The position numbers were made by a program, and so were the translations under genes. Shown one piece after another: positions 1-9,665 of a stretch of 64,000 nucleotides of DNA (positions are counted from its first letter, which is position 1; each line of letters starts with the position of its first letter). The notes below the pieces were generated by a model that was given only the letters and a program-made list of their open reading frames with translations, ran no database searches and had not been told where the DNA came from. The stretch comes from Methylophilaceae bacterium. Its GTDB lineage: Bacteria > Pseudomonadota > Gammaproteobacteria > Burkholderiales > Methylophilaceae. The stretch lies in the NCBI GenBank assembly GCA_018398995.1, contig CP073759.1:1054001-1118000 (forward strand), written 5' to 3'.

Positions 1-2
1 TG

Positions 3-1592
3 TGGGATGCTTGGCAAGTTAAAGATCGTCCTATTAATGCTGATAACACAGCGAGCGAAACATCAACTGCGGCCGAAACCAGTGCAGATGTTATTCCAGC
101 CGCCTCATCACAGGCTGTTGTTACAGCAGATAGCAATCAAACCCAAGTATCTGGTGAGCGGATTAAAGTCAGTACAGATTTATACCAAGCAGAAATTAGT
201 ACGCTTGGAGGCGATATACGTCATTTAACACTCAATAAGCATCGTGCGGATGGTAAGGAACAAGGACGTTTTGTTTTAATGGATGATGCTGCTAAACCGA
301 TGTTTTACGTTGCGCAAAGTGGCTTAATTGGTAAAGATCTACCTAATCATAAAACGTTATTTACTGCAGAAAAAAGTCGCTATGTGATGGCAAGTGGTTC
401 AAATACCCTTCAAGTAGTGCTGTCTTGGTTGGGTAATGATGGTACCAAGGTTGAAAAAATATATACGTTTCATCGTGATCGCTACGAAATTGATCTAACG
501 CATCGTATAAATAACGCGATTGGCGGTGAAGTGGCGCCATCAGTTTATTATCAAATTACGCACGATAGTGAGTCGAATCAAGGCTCAACTTTTATGCCAA
601 CCTTTACTGGTGGTGCTTATTACACGGATGCAGATAAGTTTAAGAAAATTAAGTTTTCTGAAATGGCAGACCGAAATTTATCACTAAAAACAAAAGATGG
701 TTGGATTGGTGTGATTCAACACTACTTTGCTAGTGCTTGGATTCCTAAAGCGGGAACGTCACAAGAGTTTTATACAAAACAATTAACCGATAATTTATAT
801 GCAGTTGGTGTTGTTAACCCGATTGGTAAGATTGCACCCGCTGCTACCAATGAGATAAGCGCAACATTATTTTCAGGCCCACAAACTGAAGCTGATTTAG
901 AAGCGGCTGCGCCTGGTTTAGAGTACGCAGTTGATTATGGTTGGCTCACTATCATTGCTAAACCATTATTTTGGTTACTTTCAAATATCCATGGATTTAT
1001 TGGTAACTGGGGTGTTGCCATTATTGTGCTGACTATTTTGCTGAAAGCGGCTTTCTTTAAGTTATCTGCCACTAGTTATCGTAGCATGGCGCACATGCGT
1101 GAAATGGCGCCGCGCATGCAAAGCTTGAAAGAAAAGTTTGGTGATGATAAGCAGAAACTGCAACAAGCGATGATGGAAATGTATCGCAAAGAGAAAATTA
1201 ATCCTTTAAGCGGCTGTTTGCCTATTTTGGTGCAAATCCCTGTTTTTATTGCGCTTTATTGGGTGCTGTTAGGTTCTGTTGAGTTGCGTCATGCACCATT
1301 TTTTGGTTGGATTACTGATTTATCTGCAAAAGACCCTTATTACATTTTGCCGATTTTAATGGGTGCTTCTATGATTGTGCAGACGTATTTAAATCCTGCA
1401 CCTGCTGATCCACTGCAAGCAAAAATAATGAAAATAATGCCTGTTGTGTTTAGTATATTTTTCTTCTTTTTCCCGGCTGGTTTGGTTTTATATTGGTTGG
1501 TTAATAACATTTTATCGATTGCACAGCAGTGGTATATCAATAAAACCATTCATGCTGAAACATTAGCCAAAAAAGGCAGTGGTAAACGTTAA
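3..1592 (+). CDS. yidC: Membrane protein insertase YidC (5' partial)
   Basis: YidC inserts and folds inner-membrane proteins, alone or with SecYEG. The reading frame is open from base 3, so the N-terminus lies outside the window. About 529 residues are visible against a usual 540-560, so only the first membrane anchor is missing. The visible part is a low-complexity Ala/Thr/Ser linker, the periplasmic beta domain, and the conserved C-terminal membrane core with the cytoplasmic [20 protein letters not shown] segment and the NPLSGCLP motif. The C-terminus is short and basic (KKGSGKR). The stop overlaps the GTG start of mnmE, suggesting translational coupling. An internal ATG at 279 falls inside the periplasmic domain and is not the start. 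Confidence 0.95.
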   Translation, partial: WDAWQVKDRPINADNTASETSTAAETSADVIPAASSQAVVTADSNQTQVSGERIKVSTDLYQAEISTLGGDIRHLTLNKHRADGKEQGRFVLMDDAAKPMFYVAQSGLIGKDLPNHKTLFTAEKSRYVMASGSNTLQVVLSWLGNDGTKVEKIYTFHRDRYEIDLTHRINNAIGGEVAPSVYYQITHDSESNQGSTFMPTFTGGAYYTDADKFKKIKFSEMADRNLSLKTKDGWIGVIQHYFASAWIPKAGTSQEFYTKQLTDNLYAVGVVNPIGKIAPAATNEISATLFSGPQTEADLEAAAPGLEYAVDYGWLTIIAKPLFWLLSNIHGFIGNWGVAIIVLTILLKAAFFKLSATSYRSMAHMREMAPRMQSLKEKFGDDKQKLQQAMMEMYRKEKINPLSGCLPILVQIPVFIALYWVLLGSVELRHAPFFGWITDLSAKDPYYILPILMGASMIVQTYLNPAPADPLQAKIMKIMPVVFSIFFFFFPAGLVLYWLVNNILSIAQQWYINKTIHAETLAKKGSGKR

Positions 1593-2928
1593 TTCACAAG
1601 ACACAATTGCCGCGATTGCCACAGCAAGTGGCGCTGGCGGCATTGGTATAGTCCGTGTTTCTGGTGCCTTATGTGCTGAGATTGCTACTCACATTCTGGG
1701 ACACTGTCCTTCACCGCGCTATGCGGCTTACCTCGACTTTAAACAAGCAGATGGTGAGTTGATTGATCGTGGTATTGCCATTTATTACAATGCACCACAC
1801 TCCTACACTGGTGAGGATGTCTTAGAGCTTCAAGGACATGGTGGCACCGCACTGATGCAAATTTTACTTGCCCGCTGTATTGATCTGGGCGCGCGTCAAG
1901 CAACACCTGGTGAGTTTACGAGGCGTGCCTATCTCAATGATAAACTTGATTTGGCACAAGCTGAGGCGGTTGCCGATGTGATTAATGCAGCAACAGCAGA
2001 AGCGGCAAAAAGTGCAGTGCGTTCTCTTTCAGGTGAGTTTTCACAGACGATTCACGCCTTCTTAAGTGAGTTAATTAATTTGCGCTTATTTGTTGAGGCT
2101 TGTTTGGATTTTCCGGAAGAAGAAATCGATTTTATAACGCAAGGACGCGTTGCTGAAAAAATAGCCAACAATCAACAGGTATTAGAAACTATTTTTAGCA
2201 AAGCAAAACAAGGTGTCTTGTTGCGTGATGGTGTCAACATCGTTTTAATTGGTCAGCCCAATGTTGGTAAATCTAGTTTAATGAATGCGCTATCTGGAGA
2301 AGAGGTGGCGATTGTGACATCAATTGCAGGTACTACAAGAGACGCCATTAAAAGTGAAATTCAAATTAATGGTGTGCCCTTACATATCATTGATACGGCC
2401 GGGCTTCGTGATACCGATGACGAGGTAGAAAAAATTGGGATTGCCCGTACATATCAAGCGACAGAAACGGCACACATCGCATTATTATTGGTTGATGTTG
2501 CTCATGGTATTGGCGCACAAGAAAAGTTGATTATAGAGCGCTTACCGCAAGAAATTAGCAAAATATGGGTGCATAATAAAATTGATGTCTCTAATGAGCA
2601 GCCGCAAGTTGTGGAAATTGATGATGCCTCACATATTTACTTATCAGCTAAAACAGGCCAAGGCTTGGATCTATTAAAAAGTCATTTGTTATCACTGGTT
2701 GGCTACCGGCAAAATGCGGAAGGTGTTTTTATGGCACGGGCGAGACATTTAGCAGCATTGGATCAAGTGAAGCTACATTTAGAACAAGCGAGTAAGCAAA
2801 TTCATTTTCCTGAATTAGTAGCAGAAGAATTACGGTTAGCACAAGAGTCATTAAGTAGTATTACTGGCGAATTTACCCCTGATGATTTACTCGGTGAGAT
2901 TTTTTCAAAATTTTGTATCGGTAAATAA
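1579..2928 (+). CDS. mnmE: tRNA uridine-5-carboxymethylaminomethyl(34) synthesis GTPase MnmE
   Basis: MnmE works with MnmG to install the cmnm5 group on the wobble uridine of certain tRNAs. At 449 aa it has family length. It shows the N-terminal tetrahydrofolate-binding domain ([22 protein letters not shown]), a G domain with P-loop GQPNVGKSS from residue 225, DTAGLRDT near 271 and NKID near 333, and the C-terminal FCIGK that carries the catalytic Cys. The likely start is GTG at 1579, overlapping the yidC stop by 14 bases. No ATG fits the conserved N-terminus. Its partner mnmG lies about 4 kb downstream on the same strand, separated by the cytochrome pair and the decay zone. Confidence 0.96.
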   Translation: MVNVNSQDTIAAIATASGAGGIGIVRVSGALCAEIATHILGHCPSPRYAAYLDFKQADGELIDRGIAIYYNAPHSYTGEDVLELQGHGGTALMQILLARCIDLGARQATPGEFTRRAYLNDKLDLAQAEAVADVINAATAEAAKSAVRSLSGEFSQTIHAFLSELINLRLFVEACLDFPEEEIDFITQGRVAEKIANNQQVLETIFSKAKQGVLLRDGVNIVLIGQPNVGKSSLMNALSGEEVAIVTSIAGTTRDAIKSEIQINGVPLHIIDTAGLRDTDDEVEKIGIARTYQATETAHIALLLVDVAHGIGAQEKLIIERLPQEISKIWVHNKIDVSNEQPQVVEIDDASHIYLSAKTGQGLDLLKSHLLSLVGYRQNAEGVFMARARHLAALDQVKLHLEQASKQIHFPELVAEELRLAQESLSSITGEFTPDDLLGEIFSKFCIGK

Positions 2929-2941
2929 CACGTTCATTACA

Positions 2942-2958
2942 AGGCGCATATAGCGCCT
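2942..2958. other. Hairpin between convergent mnmE and cytochrome b genes
   Basis: The arms AGGCGC and GCGCCT enclose a 5-base loop, between the mnmE stop and the stop of the convergent cytochrome gene. No real U-tract follows on either strand, so it is at best a weak bidirectional terminator. Confidence 0.35.
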
Positions 2959-2965
2959 AAGTGGT

Positions 2966-3586
2966 TCAATGTGATTGTTTGGTTGCCTGCATTTTTTTAT
3001 AGGCTAACTCATGCTTAGCTTGTAATAATTGTTTCTTTTGTTTAGGTTTAATTTTACAGACACGCTTACAGCCGGTAATCATAGCAAGGATGAGGTTATC
3101 ACGATGTAGGACACTTTCAGTAAGTACACCGATAACATGACCACCAACCAATATCAGCCATCCCCAAGTTGCATAATGGTGAATTGTTTTATAGGCATCT
3201 ATATACGCGTCACCAAATATCAACCCATCTTCAAACACTAAAATACCAGAGCCAACAGCAATTAATCCAATGCCAAGCATGGCATAAATTACCAATGCGC
3301 CGGTTGGATTGTGCCCAACATAATGTTTTGCATTGCCTTGAATGAGTTTATACAAATATTTTGCTGCCCAGATAATATTGGGCGGAAAAGTCTTAAAATT
3401 GGCATACCCTGTTGCAACCGTACCCCAAATAATACGCGCAATAATGAGTCCACCTGCGACATAACCAGCTTGGATGTGTGTCATTCTATCCCACTCAGAG
3501 GCGTGGGTATAAAAGGCTACACCGAAAGCGATGGCAAGCGACCAGTGAAACAGTCTAACAAATGGATCCCATATATAACGTTGCAT
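2966..3586 (-). CDS. Cytochrome b (b561 / Ni,Fe-hydrogenase b-type family)
   Basis: A 206-aa integral membrane protein with about four hydrophobic helices. It opens with the family hallmark WDPFVRLFHWSLA and has further candidate haem-ligand histidines (HIQAGY, IHHYATWGW, GGHVIGV). Such proteins carry two b haems and pass electrons between quinol and a periplasmic cytochrome. It lies 10 bases downstream of the cytochrome c'' gene on the same strand. This matches the layout of the SHP/cytochrome c'' loci known in other proteobacteria, which pair a soluble oxygen-binding cytochrome with a membrane cytochrome b. The role as redox partner is inferred from context. The C-terminal 35 residues are basic and cytoplasmic. 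Confidence 0.88.
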   Translation of the reverse strand: MQRYIWDPFVRLFHWSLAIAFGVAFYTHASEWDRMTHIQAGYVAGGLIIARIIWGTVATGYANFKTFPPNIIWAAKYLYKLIQGNAKHYVGHNPTGALVIYAMLGIGLIAVGSGILVFEDGLIFGDAYIDAYKTIHHYATWGWLILVGGHVIGVLTESVLHRDNLILAMITGCKRVCKIKPKQKKQLLQAKHELAYKKMQATKQSH

Positions 3587-3596
3587 TGGCTATTTC

Positions 3597-4025
3597 TTAA
3601 GAAGGTGCTTTCTCAGTAAACAAATACTTAATAAAGTTTGCTTTTTCTTGTGCACTACAATCTGCGCCCAAAATGTCGTTACAATGCTCTGTAAATTGCT
3701 CTTCAACTTTATCAATTTTTGTGAAGCGTTTAGGGTTTACCATTGGCGACAATGGTTTAATTTCTTTCTTAGTTACAATATGTTTGCCATAGTTTGCTGG
3801 GTTTTGTGTATGGCAGGATGCACAAGCTGCTTCATGACCGTTATTTTTAAAGGAACGGTTGAAGAATAATTTACCTTCAATAGCTGAAGGACTGAAATCT
3901 TTATCAACCAATTGAGCTGAAGCAGTATATTTATCCATTAACGTCTGTGCGTTAATAACATCTGCGTGTGCGTTTATAACGGTAAAGCTTAGTAAGCTTG
4001 CAATGATTAATGTCGTTTTTTTCAT
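3597..4025 (-). CDS. Cytochrome c'' (SHP-type monohaem cytochrome, DUF1924)
   Basis: A 142-aa periplasmic monohaem cytochrome with a 21-residue signal peptide ending AHA. The haem motif CASCH spans residues 68-72. FTEHC and GADC supply the second axial His (H114) and the two cysteines (C115, C123) that form a disulfide in Methylophilus cytochrome c''. In that protein the distal His detaches on reduction, and relatives (SHP) bind O2 and NO. The match to my memory of the M. methylotrophus protein is strong over most of the mature length, including NPAN-GK-IVT-KEI and the C-terminal EKANFI-YL stretch. It is the first gene of a two-gene unit with the downstream cytochrome b. The diheme cytochrome of some SHP operons is absent. 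Confidence 0.92.
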   Translation of the reverse strand: MKKTTLIIASLLSFTVINAHADVINAQTLMDKYTASAQLVDKDFSPSAIEGKLFFNRSFKNNGHEAACASCHTQNPANYGKHIVTKKEIKPLSPMVNPKRFTKIDKVEEQFTEHCNDILGADCSAQEKANFIKYLFTEKAPS

Positions 4026-4372
4026 TTCATATTCCCTATAGATAGATTGAACAATTCAAGTGCATTCTAATCTCTGAGTGTTAAGTATTTATTTCTAAAG
4101 TGTAAGGTCTGTGTATCATTTTTATAGTTTAGCTGTTACAGATTTACAAAATAGCACCGCTCATCAGACTTACCTCACCCGTCATTTGGGCTAGTTTAAT
4201 TTGTTACACTAGTTGATATGAGGTGTGTTTCTCGCAATTACTCTTCCTACTAACCTGTGTTTACGGTTAAATGACATTGTTGATTGATGATTTTTTATTA
4301 AAAAAACTCATAAAAAAACCCCTAGTAGCATTACTAGGGGTTAAAAATTAAAACCTATTTAAATTGTTTTAA
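4026..4372. other. Intergenic region upstream of the cytochrome c'' gene
   Basis: About 350 AT-rich bases without a convincing gene. It should hold the promoter of the minus-strand cytochrome pair, though I could not pick a clear -35/-10. It also holds the terminator of the neighbouring broken DUF2853 gene at its far end. Confidence 0.6.
4311..4342 (-). terminator. Rho-independent terminator downstream of the DUF2853 pseudogene
   Basis: A perfect 11-bp stem (AACCCCTAGTA / TACTAGGGGTT, 4317-4342) with loop GCAT. On the minus strand it is followed directly by a run of T. It sits 30 bases past the stop of the minus-strand DUF2853 gene. Confidence 0.9.
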
Positions 4373-4699
4373 TTAAGCAAATACACCTAACTTATTATAT
4401 TTTTCTGCAAGTAGATAATAAAATACCACACGATTTTTCATACGTTCTTCTTGCATGGTGACACATACAGCATCAATTGCTGGATCTAGCTCGGTGTTAG
4501 AGAGTGTGAGTGCTAGCTTTTTCTTCAGAAAGTTTTCACGCACAGTTTCTTTTTCGCTCGCATCACCACAAGATACAAATTTAGCATCTTTATTAGACAT
4601 GACTAACTTGTATGTCGATGCCATTGTTGTTAAAGCGGCCTCGTTGATGTTTGTAGTATATTTTGCAAGTGATGCTTTGTATTAGCTAATATCAGCCAT
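4373..4699 (-). pseudogene. DUF2853-family protein, broken by TAA at codon 6
   Basis: The family is a small (about 100 aa) soluble protein of unknown function. From ATG at 4699-4697, preceded by a good ribosome site (GGGGGAAG), the frame reads MADIS, then TAA at 4684-4682. It continues in the same frame without interruption (YKASLAKYTTNINEAALTT) into the conserved family core (TYKLVMSNKDAKFVSCGD, RENFLKKKLALT, NRVVFYYLLAEKYNKLG). Only the first five codons are cut off. The next in-frame ATG (4624) lacks its own ribosome site and would drop 25 residues. CAA to TAA is the simplest origin. Weak re-initiation at 4624, or a sequencing error, cannot be excluded. Confidence 0.8.
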
Positions 4700-4876
4700 T
4701 TTCTTCCCCCTAGTGATTGATGTTAATTAATTTCAAACTGTTTACCGTAAGGTTTAACATAAAACTTACCTCACGCAGCAAGCATAGCCTGAAATCCTTA
4801 TCTAATCTACGTTTCAGGCTATTATTATAATGCTATCGATGTTTTATTGGCTATTTCGTTTAGCATTTAACAAAAA

Positions 4877-6868
4877 TTAATTAATCAATCTAAGTGCGTT
4901 TATTGGACCTGTTATCATTAAATTTGCGCTAATGGGGTTGTTTTGTATGGCGATAGTTGATGCAACAGAGGCTGAAACCTGTTGATCTGATGAAACAGTG
5001 GCTTGTCCATATGCTTGTAGTTGTTTGTTTTGCAGGATGAGATTGTTTAATTCAAGACGGCTATTGTTCAGCGAGGCTGTACCAGTCAACGTCACAAAAC
5101 TGGTGGTGCCGCTAATATGCTGGGTACGCATTGCTTCAGCGATATCGATTGTTTTAAGTGCACCATTTTTTATATTAAAGGTGGCATTCAGTTGCGGAGA
5201 ATTGCTTAGATAGCCGGCTTAATTTATAGCAAAAGAAAAAGTGCCTTTACCACTTAAAAAACCGTTGATGATGCTATTGAAGCGCAGATCTTTGTCCATT
5301 TTATCAATCACCATTTTATCAATGGCGAAGTTGCCTTTTGTTACCAAATCAGGCGATACTAAGTTCGTTTGTAGATCGGCACTGATGCGACCATTGTATA
5401 GTTGGCCGACCAAATTAGGAAAAGTCAACATGCTATTGTTAATGGTGCCGCTGCCTTGTAATTTTTTAAAAGTCGGAAAAGGTGCCAGCGGCGCTCGCCA
5501 ATTGATAGCATCGATTTTAACCATATAGTGAGTATTAACAGCGGTAATGATAAGTTTAATATCCTGTTCTGTTGTGTAAAGCTTGGCCAGACCCATTGTA
5601 TTAGTATTATTTAGATGAATATCTGCTTGTAGGGATGGCAATGAAAGTCCTGGCACTGATAAATTGAAATCTTCAATAATCAAACGCTCAATAACATAAT
5701 CTGGGCTGTTCGCGATTGCTTTTTGCCAGTTAGCAACATGAAATAAATCACTTTGTAACATTGATAAACCATCTATCTTAATGGTGCGCATGATATACGG
5801 TGTTGTATCTGGTATGGTCAATAGAGCCATCAATTTATTTTTTAGACGCTTGAAATCTGGATAGATACGAATTGATTGGGCATTTGTTGTACTACTATCA
5901 GCAATACCAACGCTTTTTAATAACAAATGTGGCTTTGGAAACAACCAAATATGAGCAGATTGGATATTCACTTTCTGTTGTGTTTTATCTAAAACCCTCG
6001 CTTCAATTGAATTTGCTAGCATGGGAATGTTGATATAATGTGCGCCAATGACGGTGATACATAACACAACAAAAAACAACTTAAATAGTGTTTAACGCCA
6101 CTAAATATAGAAACAAAACCTTGTCTAACGCGACTCTCACGCCAAGTTTTATTAGCCAACCGTTGACGTTTTATTCCATCTTCCACTTTTGCGATAGCGG
6201 CTAACCTTTTATCTTCTTCTGTTTTGGCCTTGGCCGCAGCTTTTAACTGTGTCCATGCATCTGCCGCACTATTTTTTGTGTGTTGTTCAACTGCAGGCTC
6301 CTGCTTTTGGTTTGTTGCAGCCACCTTAGTATCAGCTCGTGTTTTTATTTTGGCCCACTGCTGTTTTTTAGCAATTACTTGGGCTTTTTTTTGCGCTTCA
6401 GTTTCAATGTTTAAGCGCGCCACCTCTTCTGCTTTAGCGGCTGTAATTCGTTTGGCTGTTTCTATTGTTTCCAAGCGGTCCTTTTGTTTTCTTGCACGAA
6501 GCTCTGCTTGTATCGATTCTTCAGCTGCTTTTTCCCCAATCATTTTGATGATGAATGACGCCATCCGCAAGCGCATCAAACTCATCTAAACTAATTTCAT
6601 CAACTTGAATGTGACTTGCCCGCGTTATGTTGGATGTGCTTGAAGCCAATGACGCTGAATCAATGACTTTAATAAAGCCACCTTCCAGCAGCCAAGTCAT
6701 TGCCTCGTGAAATACGGTTTTTTTGACATTATCTAGCTTGGCGAATATTTCCTGTTCGGTTAGATGACCATTGATGATACTGAGTAATTGCCCTGTAGTA
6801 TCAGGCAACTCTGTGATCAGCGCACTCTCACCCCTAGCGGTTTTTGTATAAATAATATCATTAGCCAT
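4877..6868 (-). pseudogene. AsmA-like protein with N-terminal domain and coiled coil, broken by two frameshifts and one stop
   Basis: Three open segments join into one protein of about 660 residues. Segment 1 (6868 to about 6530) is a soluble domain starting MANDIIYTKTARGESAL. Segment 2 (about 6530 to 6090) is an Ala/Lys/Glu-rich coiled coil. Segment 3 (from about 6090) has a membrane anchor (FFVVLCITVIGAHYI) and an AsmA-like periplasmic repeat region. Lesion 1 is at a GGGGAAAAA run (about 6528-6536), where one base fewer restores WGKAAEES. Lesion 2 is near 6080-6095, where one base more restores the membrane anchor. Segments 1 and 3 share a frame, so the two indels are opposite in sign. Lesion 3 is an in-frame TAA at 5221-5219, and the AsmA-like sequence continues past it (AGYLSNSPQLNATFNIKNGA) to the stop at 4877. 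Three lesions argue for a true pseudogene. Confidence 0.85.
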
Positions 6869-6966
6869 AATATTTAAAATGCAAACAAAAGATAGGTAAG
6901 CAGATTATCATGCTATAGGCAACAAAGAAATAGGCTTTTGTCGATCTGCTGCGGTTTTTGACGTGA

Positions 6967-6982
6967 TGTTTCACGTGAAACA
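6967..6982. promoter_or_regulatory. parS: parS site 1 (ParB-binding)
   Basis: An exact 16-bp TGTTTCACGTGAAACA palindrome, the universal chromosomal parS consensus. It lies in the mnmG upstream region, less than 4 kb from parA/parB. Confidence 0.95.
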
Positions 6983-7023
6983 TACCATTTTTGCTTTAAT
7001 TGTCATCGGCTATTTTTTGTCAT

Positions 7024-7049
7024 TTCACTGTTTCACGTGAAACAGTGAA
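7024..7049. promoter_or_regulatory. parS: parS site 2, within a 26-bp perfect palindrome
   Basis: The exact parS core (7029-7044) is extended by five more matching bases on each side (TTCAC and GTGAA), giving a 26-bp perfect palindrome. It lies 62 bases after site 1 and about 75 bases before the mnmG start. Confidence 0.95.
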
Positions 7050-7124
7050 GTTTCAGTAACGTCAAACAGCAATATACGTTAAAATTCTATTTTCTTTTAA
7101 ATTGGTTTATATTGCGATTTAGTT

Positions 7125-9029
7125 ATGCAGTTTCCAGATAAATTTGATGTGATTGTTGTTGGTGGTGGTCATGCGGGTACCGAAGCGGCTTTGGCTGCTG
7201 CGCGTATGGGGCAAAAAACACTATTGCTAACACACAATATAGAAACCTTAGGTCAAATGTCATGTAATCCTTCGATTGGCGGCATCGGCAAGGGGCATCT
7301 TGTTAAAGAGGTTGATGCGCTAGGCGGTGCAATGGCAATGGCAACGGATGAAGGCGGTATTCAATTTCGTATCTTAAACGCTAGTAAGGGGCCGGCGGTT
7401 CGCGCAACACGCGCACAAGCGGATCGGATTTTATATAAAGCAGCCATACGCCGCACCTTAGAAAATCAGCCTAATTTGTGGTTATTCCAGCAAGCGGTAG
7501 ACGATATTACGCTTGAGGGTGATAAGGCTGTTGGTGTGGTAACGCAAATTGGTCTTAAGTTTTCCTCCAAGGCTGTGGTATTAACAGCGGGTACTTTTTT
7601 AGGTGGTTTGGTTCATGTGGGCATGCAAAATTATAGTGCTGGACGTGCTGGTGACCCACCTGCCATTTCATTAGCTGCAAGATTGCGTGAAATTGGATTG
7701 CCTGCTGGACGCTTAAAAACAGGCACACCACCTCGTATTGATGGTAGAACCATTAATTATGCTGAAATGATTGAACAGCCCGGTGACAATCCACTGCCTG
7801 TGTTTTCATTTTTGGGCAATGTGGCGCAACATCCCGCACAGTTATCTTGTTGGATTACCCATACCAGTATAAAAACCCATGACATTATTCGTGGTGGTTT
7901 AGATCGTTCGCCTATGTATACTGGGGTAATTGAAGGGGTTGGGCCGCGTTATTGCCCAAGTATAGAAGATAAGATTCATCGCTTTGCAGACAAAGATTCG
8001 CATCAAATCTTTATCGAGCCTGAAGGCCTGCATACTAACGAGGTATATCCTAATGGCATCTCAACTAGCTTGCCATTTGATGTGCAGCTCGATTTGGTGC
8101 GCTCAATTAAAGGGTTAGAAAATGCACATATCTTACGTCCTGGCTATGCGATTGAATACGACTATTATGATCCACGTGGATTGAAAAGCTCATTAGAAAC
8201 AAAAGCGATAAATGGTCTATTTTTTGCTGGCCAAATTAATGGGACCACAGGTTACGAAGAGGCGGCGGCACAAGGCTTATTGGCGGGTGCTAATGCGGCG
8301 CTGTACGCCCAAGAAAAAGAAAGTTGGTGCCCAGCGCGTGATGAAGCGTATTTGGGTGTGTTGGTGGATGATTTGATTACAACTGGCGTCACTGAGCCAT
8401 ACCGTATGTTTACCAGTCGCGCCGAATATCGTTTGCAATTGCGTGAAGATAATGCTGATATGCGTTTGACTGAAATCGGGCGCAAACTTGGATTGGTCGA
8501 TGATAACCGTTGGGCGATTTTTAATCGCAAACAAGAGGCAGTTGCTAAAGAACAGCAGCGCTTGAAAAAAACCTTTGTTCAGCCCGCCAATGTTTCACGT
8601 GAAACACAGCAAGCTGTGTTGGGTAAAGTATTGGATCATGAATATAGCTTATTTGAGCTGTTACGCCGTCCAGAGGTAAGCTACCAAGGCTTGTTAGATT
8701 TGGTGCCTGCTGATGAAGTGCTTTTGGATGATGTAAAAGAGCAGGTAGAAATCGCGGCAAAGTACCAAGGCTATATCGATAGACAAAAAGAGGAAATAGC
8801 CAAACAAAAAGACAGTGAACATATTAAACTGGGTGAAGCGATTAATTATGACGAAGTCCATGGGTTGAGCATAGAGGCGCGTCAAAAACTGAAACAACTA
8901 AAACCAGAAACACTGGGTCAAGCGGGTCGAATTTCTGGCATTACTCCAGCGACGATTTCTATCCTAATGATTTATATGAAGCGCAAGTGCAAAAAGGAAT
9001 CCATGCCAACAAATAGTGAAGCGGCATGA
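7125..9029 (+). CDS. mnmG: tRNA uridine-5-carboxymethylaminomethyl(34) synthesis enzyme MnmG (GidA)
   Basis: The FAD-dependent partner of MnmE in wobble-uridine modification, 634 aa, the usual length. It shows the N-terminal Rossmann motif ([17 protein letters not shown]), the [23 protein letters not shown] block and KTGTPPRI. The FAD-dependent domain ends with [17 protein letters not shown], and the helical C-terminal MnmE- and tRNA-binding part has [12 protein letters not shown]. The coding sequence contains a perfect parS site at 8591-8606, read as NVSRET. Its end overlaps the rsmG start (ATGA), so the two are translated together. The upstream region carries two further parS sites. Confidence 0.97.
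   Translation: MQFPDKFDVIVVGGGHAGTEAALAAARMGQKTLLLTHNIETLGQMSCNPSIGGIGKGHLVKEVDALGGAMAMATDEGGIQFRILNASKGPAVRATRAQADRILYKAAIRRTLENQPNLWLFQQAVDDITLEGDKAVGVVTQIGLKFSSKAVVLTAGTFLGGLVHVGMQNYSAGRAGDPPAISLAARLREIGLPAGRLKTGTPPRIDGRTINYAEMIEQPGDNPLPVFSFLGNVAQHPAQLSCWITHTSIKTHDIIRGGLDRSPMYTGVIEGVGPRYCPSIEDKIHRFADKDSHQIFIEPEGLHTNEVYPNGISTSLPFDVQLDLVRSIKGLENAHILRPGYAIEYDYYDPRGLKSSLETKAINGLFFAGQINGTTGYEEAAAQGLLAGANAALYAQEKESWCPARDEAYLGVLVDDLITTGVTEPYRMFTSRAEYRLQLREDNADMRLTEIGRKLGLVDDNRWAIFNRKQEAVAKEQQRLKKTFVQPANVSRETQQAVLGKVLDHEYSLFELLRRPEVSYQGLLDLVPADEVLLDDVKEQVEIAAKYQGYIDRQKEEIAKQKDSEHIKLGEAINYDEVHGLSIEARQKLKQLKPETLGQAGRISGITPATISILMIYMKRKCKKESMPTNSEAA
8591..8606. promoter_or_regulatory. parS: parS site 3, inside the mnmG coding sequence
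   Basis: An exact TGTTTCACGTGAAACA inside mnmG, encoding NVSRET in the mnmG frame. It is the third perfect copy within 1.7 kb, about 1 kb before parA. Confidence 0.93.
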
Positions 9030-9643
9030 GTGATTTAGCTAACAAATTAGCGCATGGCATTACGCTCATGGGTGTGCAGGTTTCTACTGAAATGCAACAA
9101 AAGTTGTTGGCTTATCTAACCTTGTTAAATAAATGGAATAAGGTGTATAACTTAACTGCGGTACGTAACCCTTTGGAAATGGTCACGTTACACTTGCTGG
9201 ATAGTCTGAGTGTGTTGCCATATATCAAAGGTAGGCGTCTGTTAGATGTGGGAAGTGGCGGCGGCTTGCCTGGTATCGTATTGGCGGTTTGTTTGCCAGA
9301 ACTCCAAGTGACAACAATTGATACCGTCCAGAAGAAAGCTATTTTTATGCGCCAAGTAAAAGGTGAATTAGGCTTGGATAATCTGCAAGTTGTGCATGGG
9401 CGGGTCGAGAAGTATGAGGCCCTGCCGTTTGATCTGATTATTTCGCGTGCGTTTTCTGAGCTGAAATTATTTATTGCGTTGACACGGCATTTACTGGATG
9501 AAAAGGGGCAGTGGCTCGCAATGAAAGGTGTTTCTCCGCAGGCGGAATTAGAGGCGCTGAAGGTAAAAAGTGGTGCGGTTTATCCATTGTTTGTGGCTGG
9601 ATTGGAAGCTGAGCGACATTTGGCTGTCATTCAACAATTTTAG
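9026..9643 (+). CDS. rsmG: 16S rRNA (guanine527-N7)-methyltransferase RsmG
   Basis: Methylates N7 of G527 in 16S rRNA using S-adenosylmethionine. At 205 aa it has family length. It shows [10 protein letters not shown] and the methyltransferase motif [18 protein letters not shown] near residues 73-89, followed by [16 protein letters not shown] and [12 protein letters not shown]. It overlaps the mnmG stop by four bases and is followed 22 bases later by parA, forming the classical mnmG-rsmG-parA-parB cluster. Nothing unusual is visible. Confidence 0.96.
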   Translation: MSDLANKLAHGITLMGVQVSTEMQQKLLAYLTLLNKWNKVYNLTAVRNPLEMVTLHLLDSLSVLPYIKGRRLLDVGSGGGLPGIVLAVCLPELQVTTIDTVQKKAIFMRQVKGELGLDNLQVVHGRVEKYEALPFDLIISRAFSELKLFIALTRHLLDEKGQWLAMKGVSPQAELEALKVKSGAVYPLFVAGLEAERHLAVIQQF

Positions 9644-9665
9644 CAATTATATTGAAAAAAGAGTG

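Noticed and set aside
7-228. Open frame starting [11 protein letters not shown]
   Set aside because: Shadow of yidC; the real frame (from base 3) carries the conserved YidC sequence.
6869-7124. Origin of replication next to mnmG (as in E. coli)
   Set aside because: I saw no DnaA-box (TTATCCACA-like) cluster; in this group the origin is expected by dnaA, upstream of the window. The palindromes here are parS.
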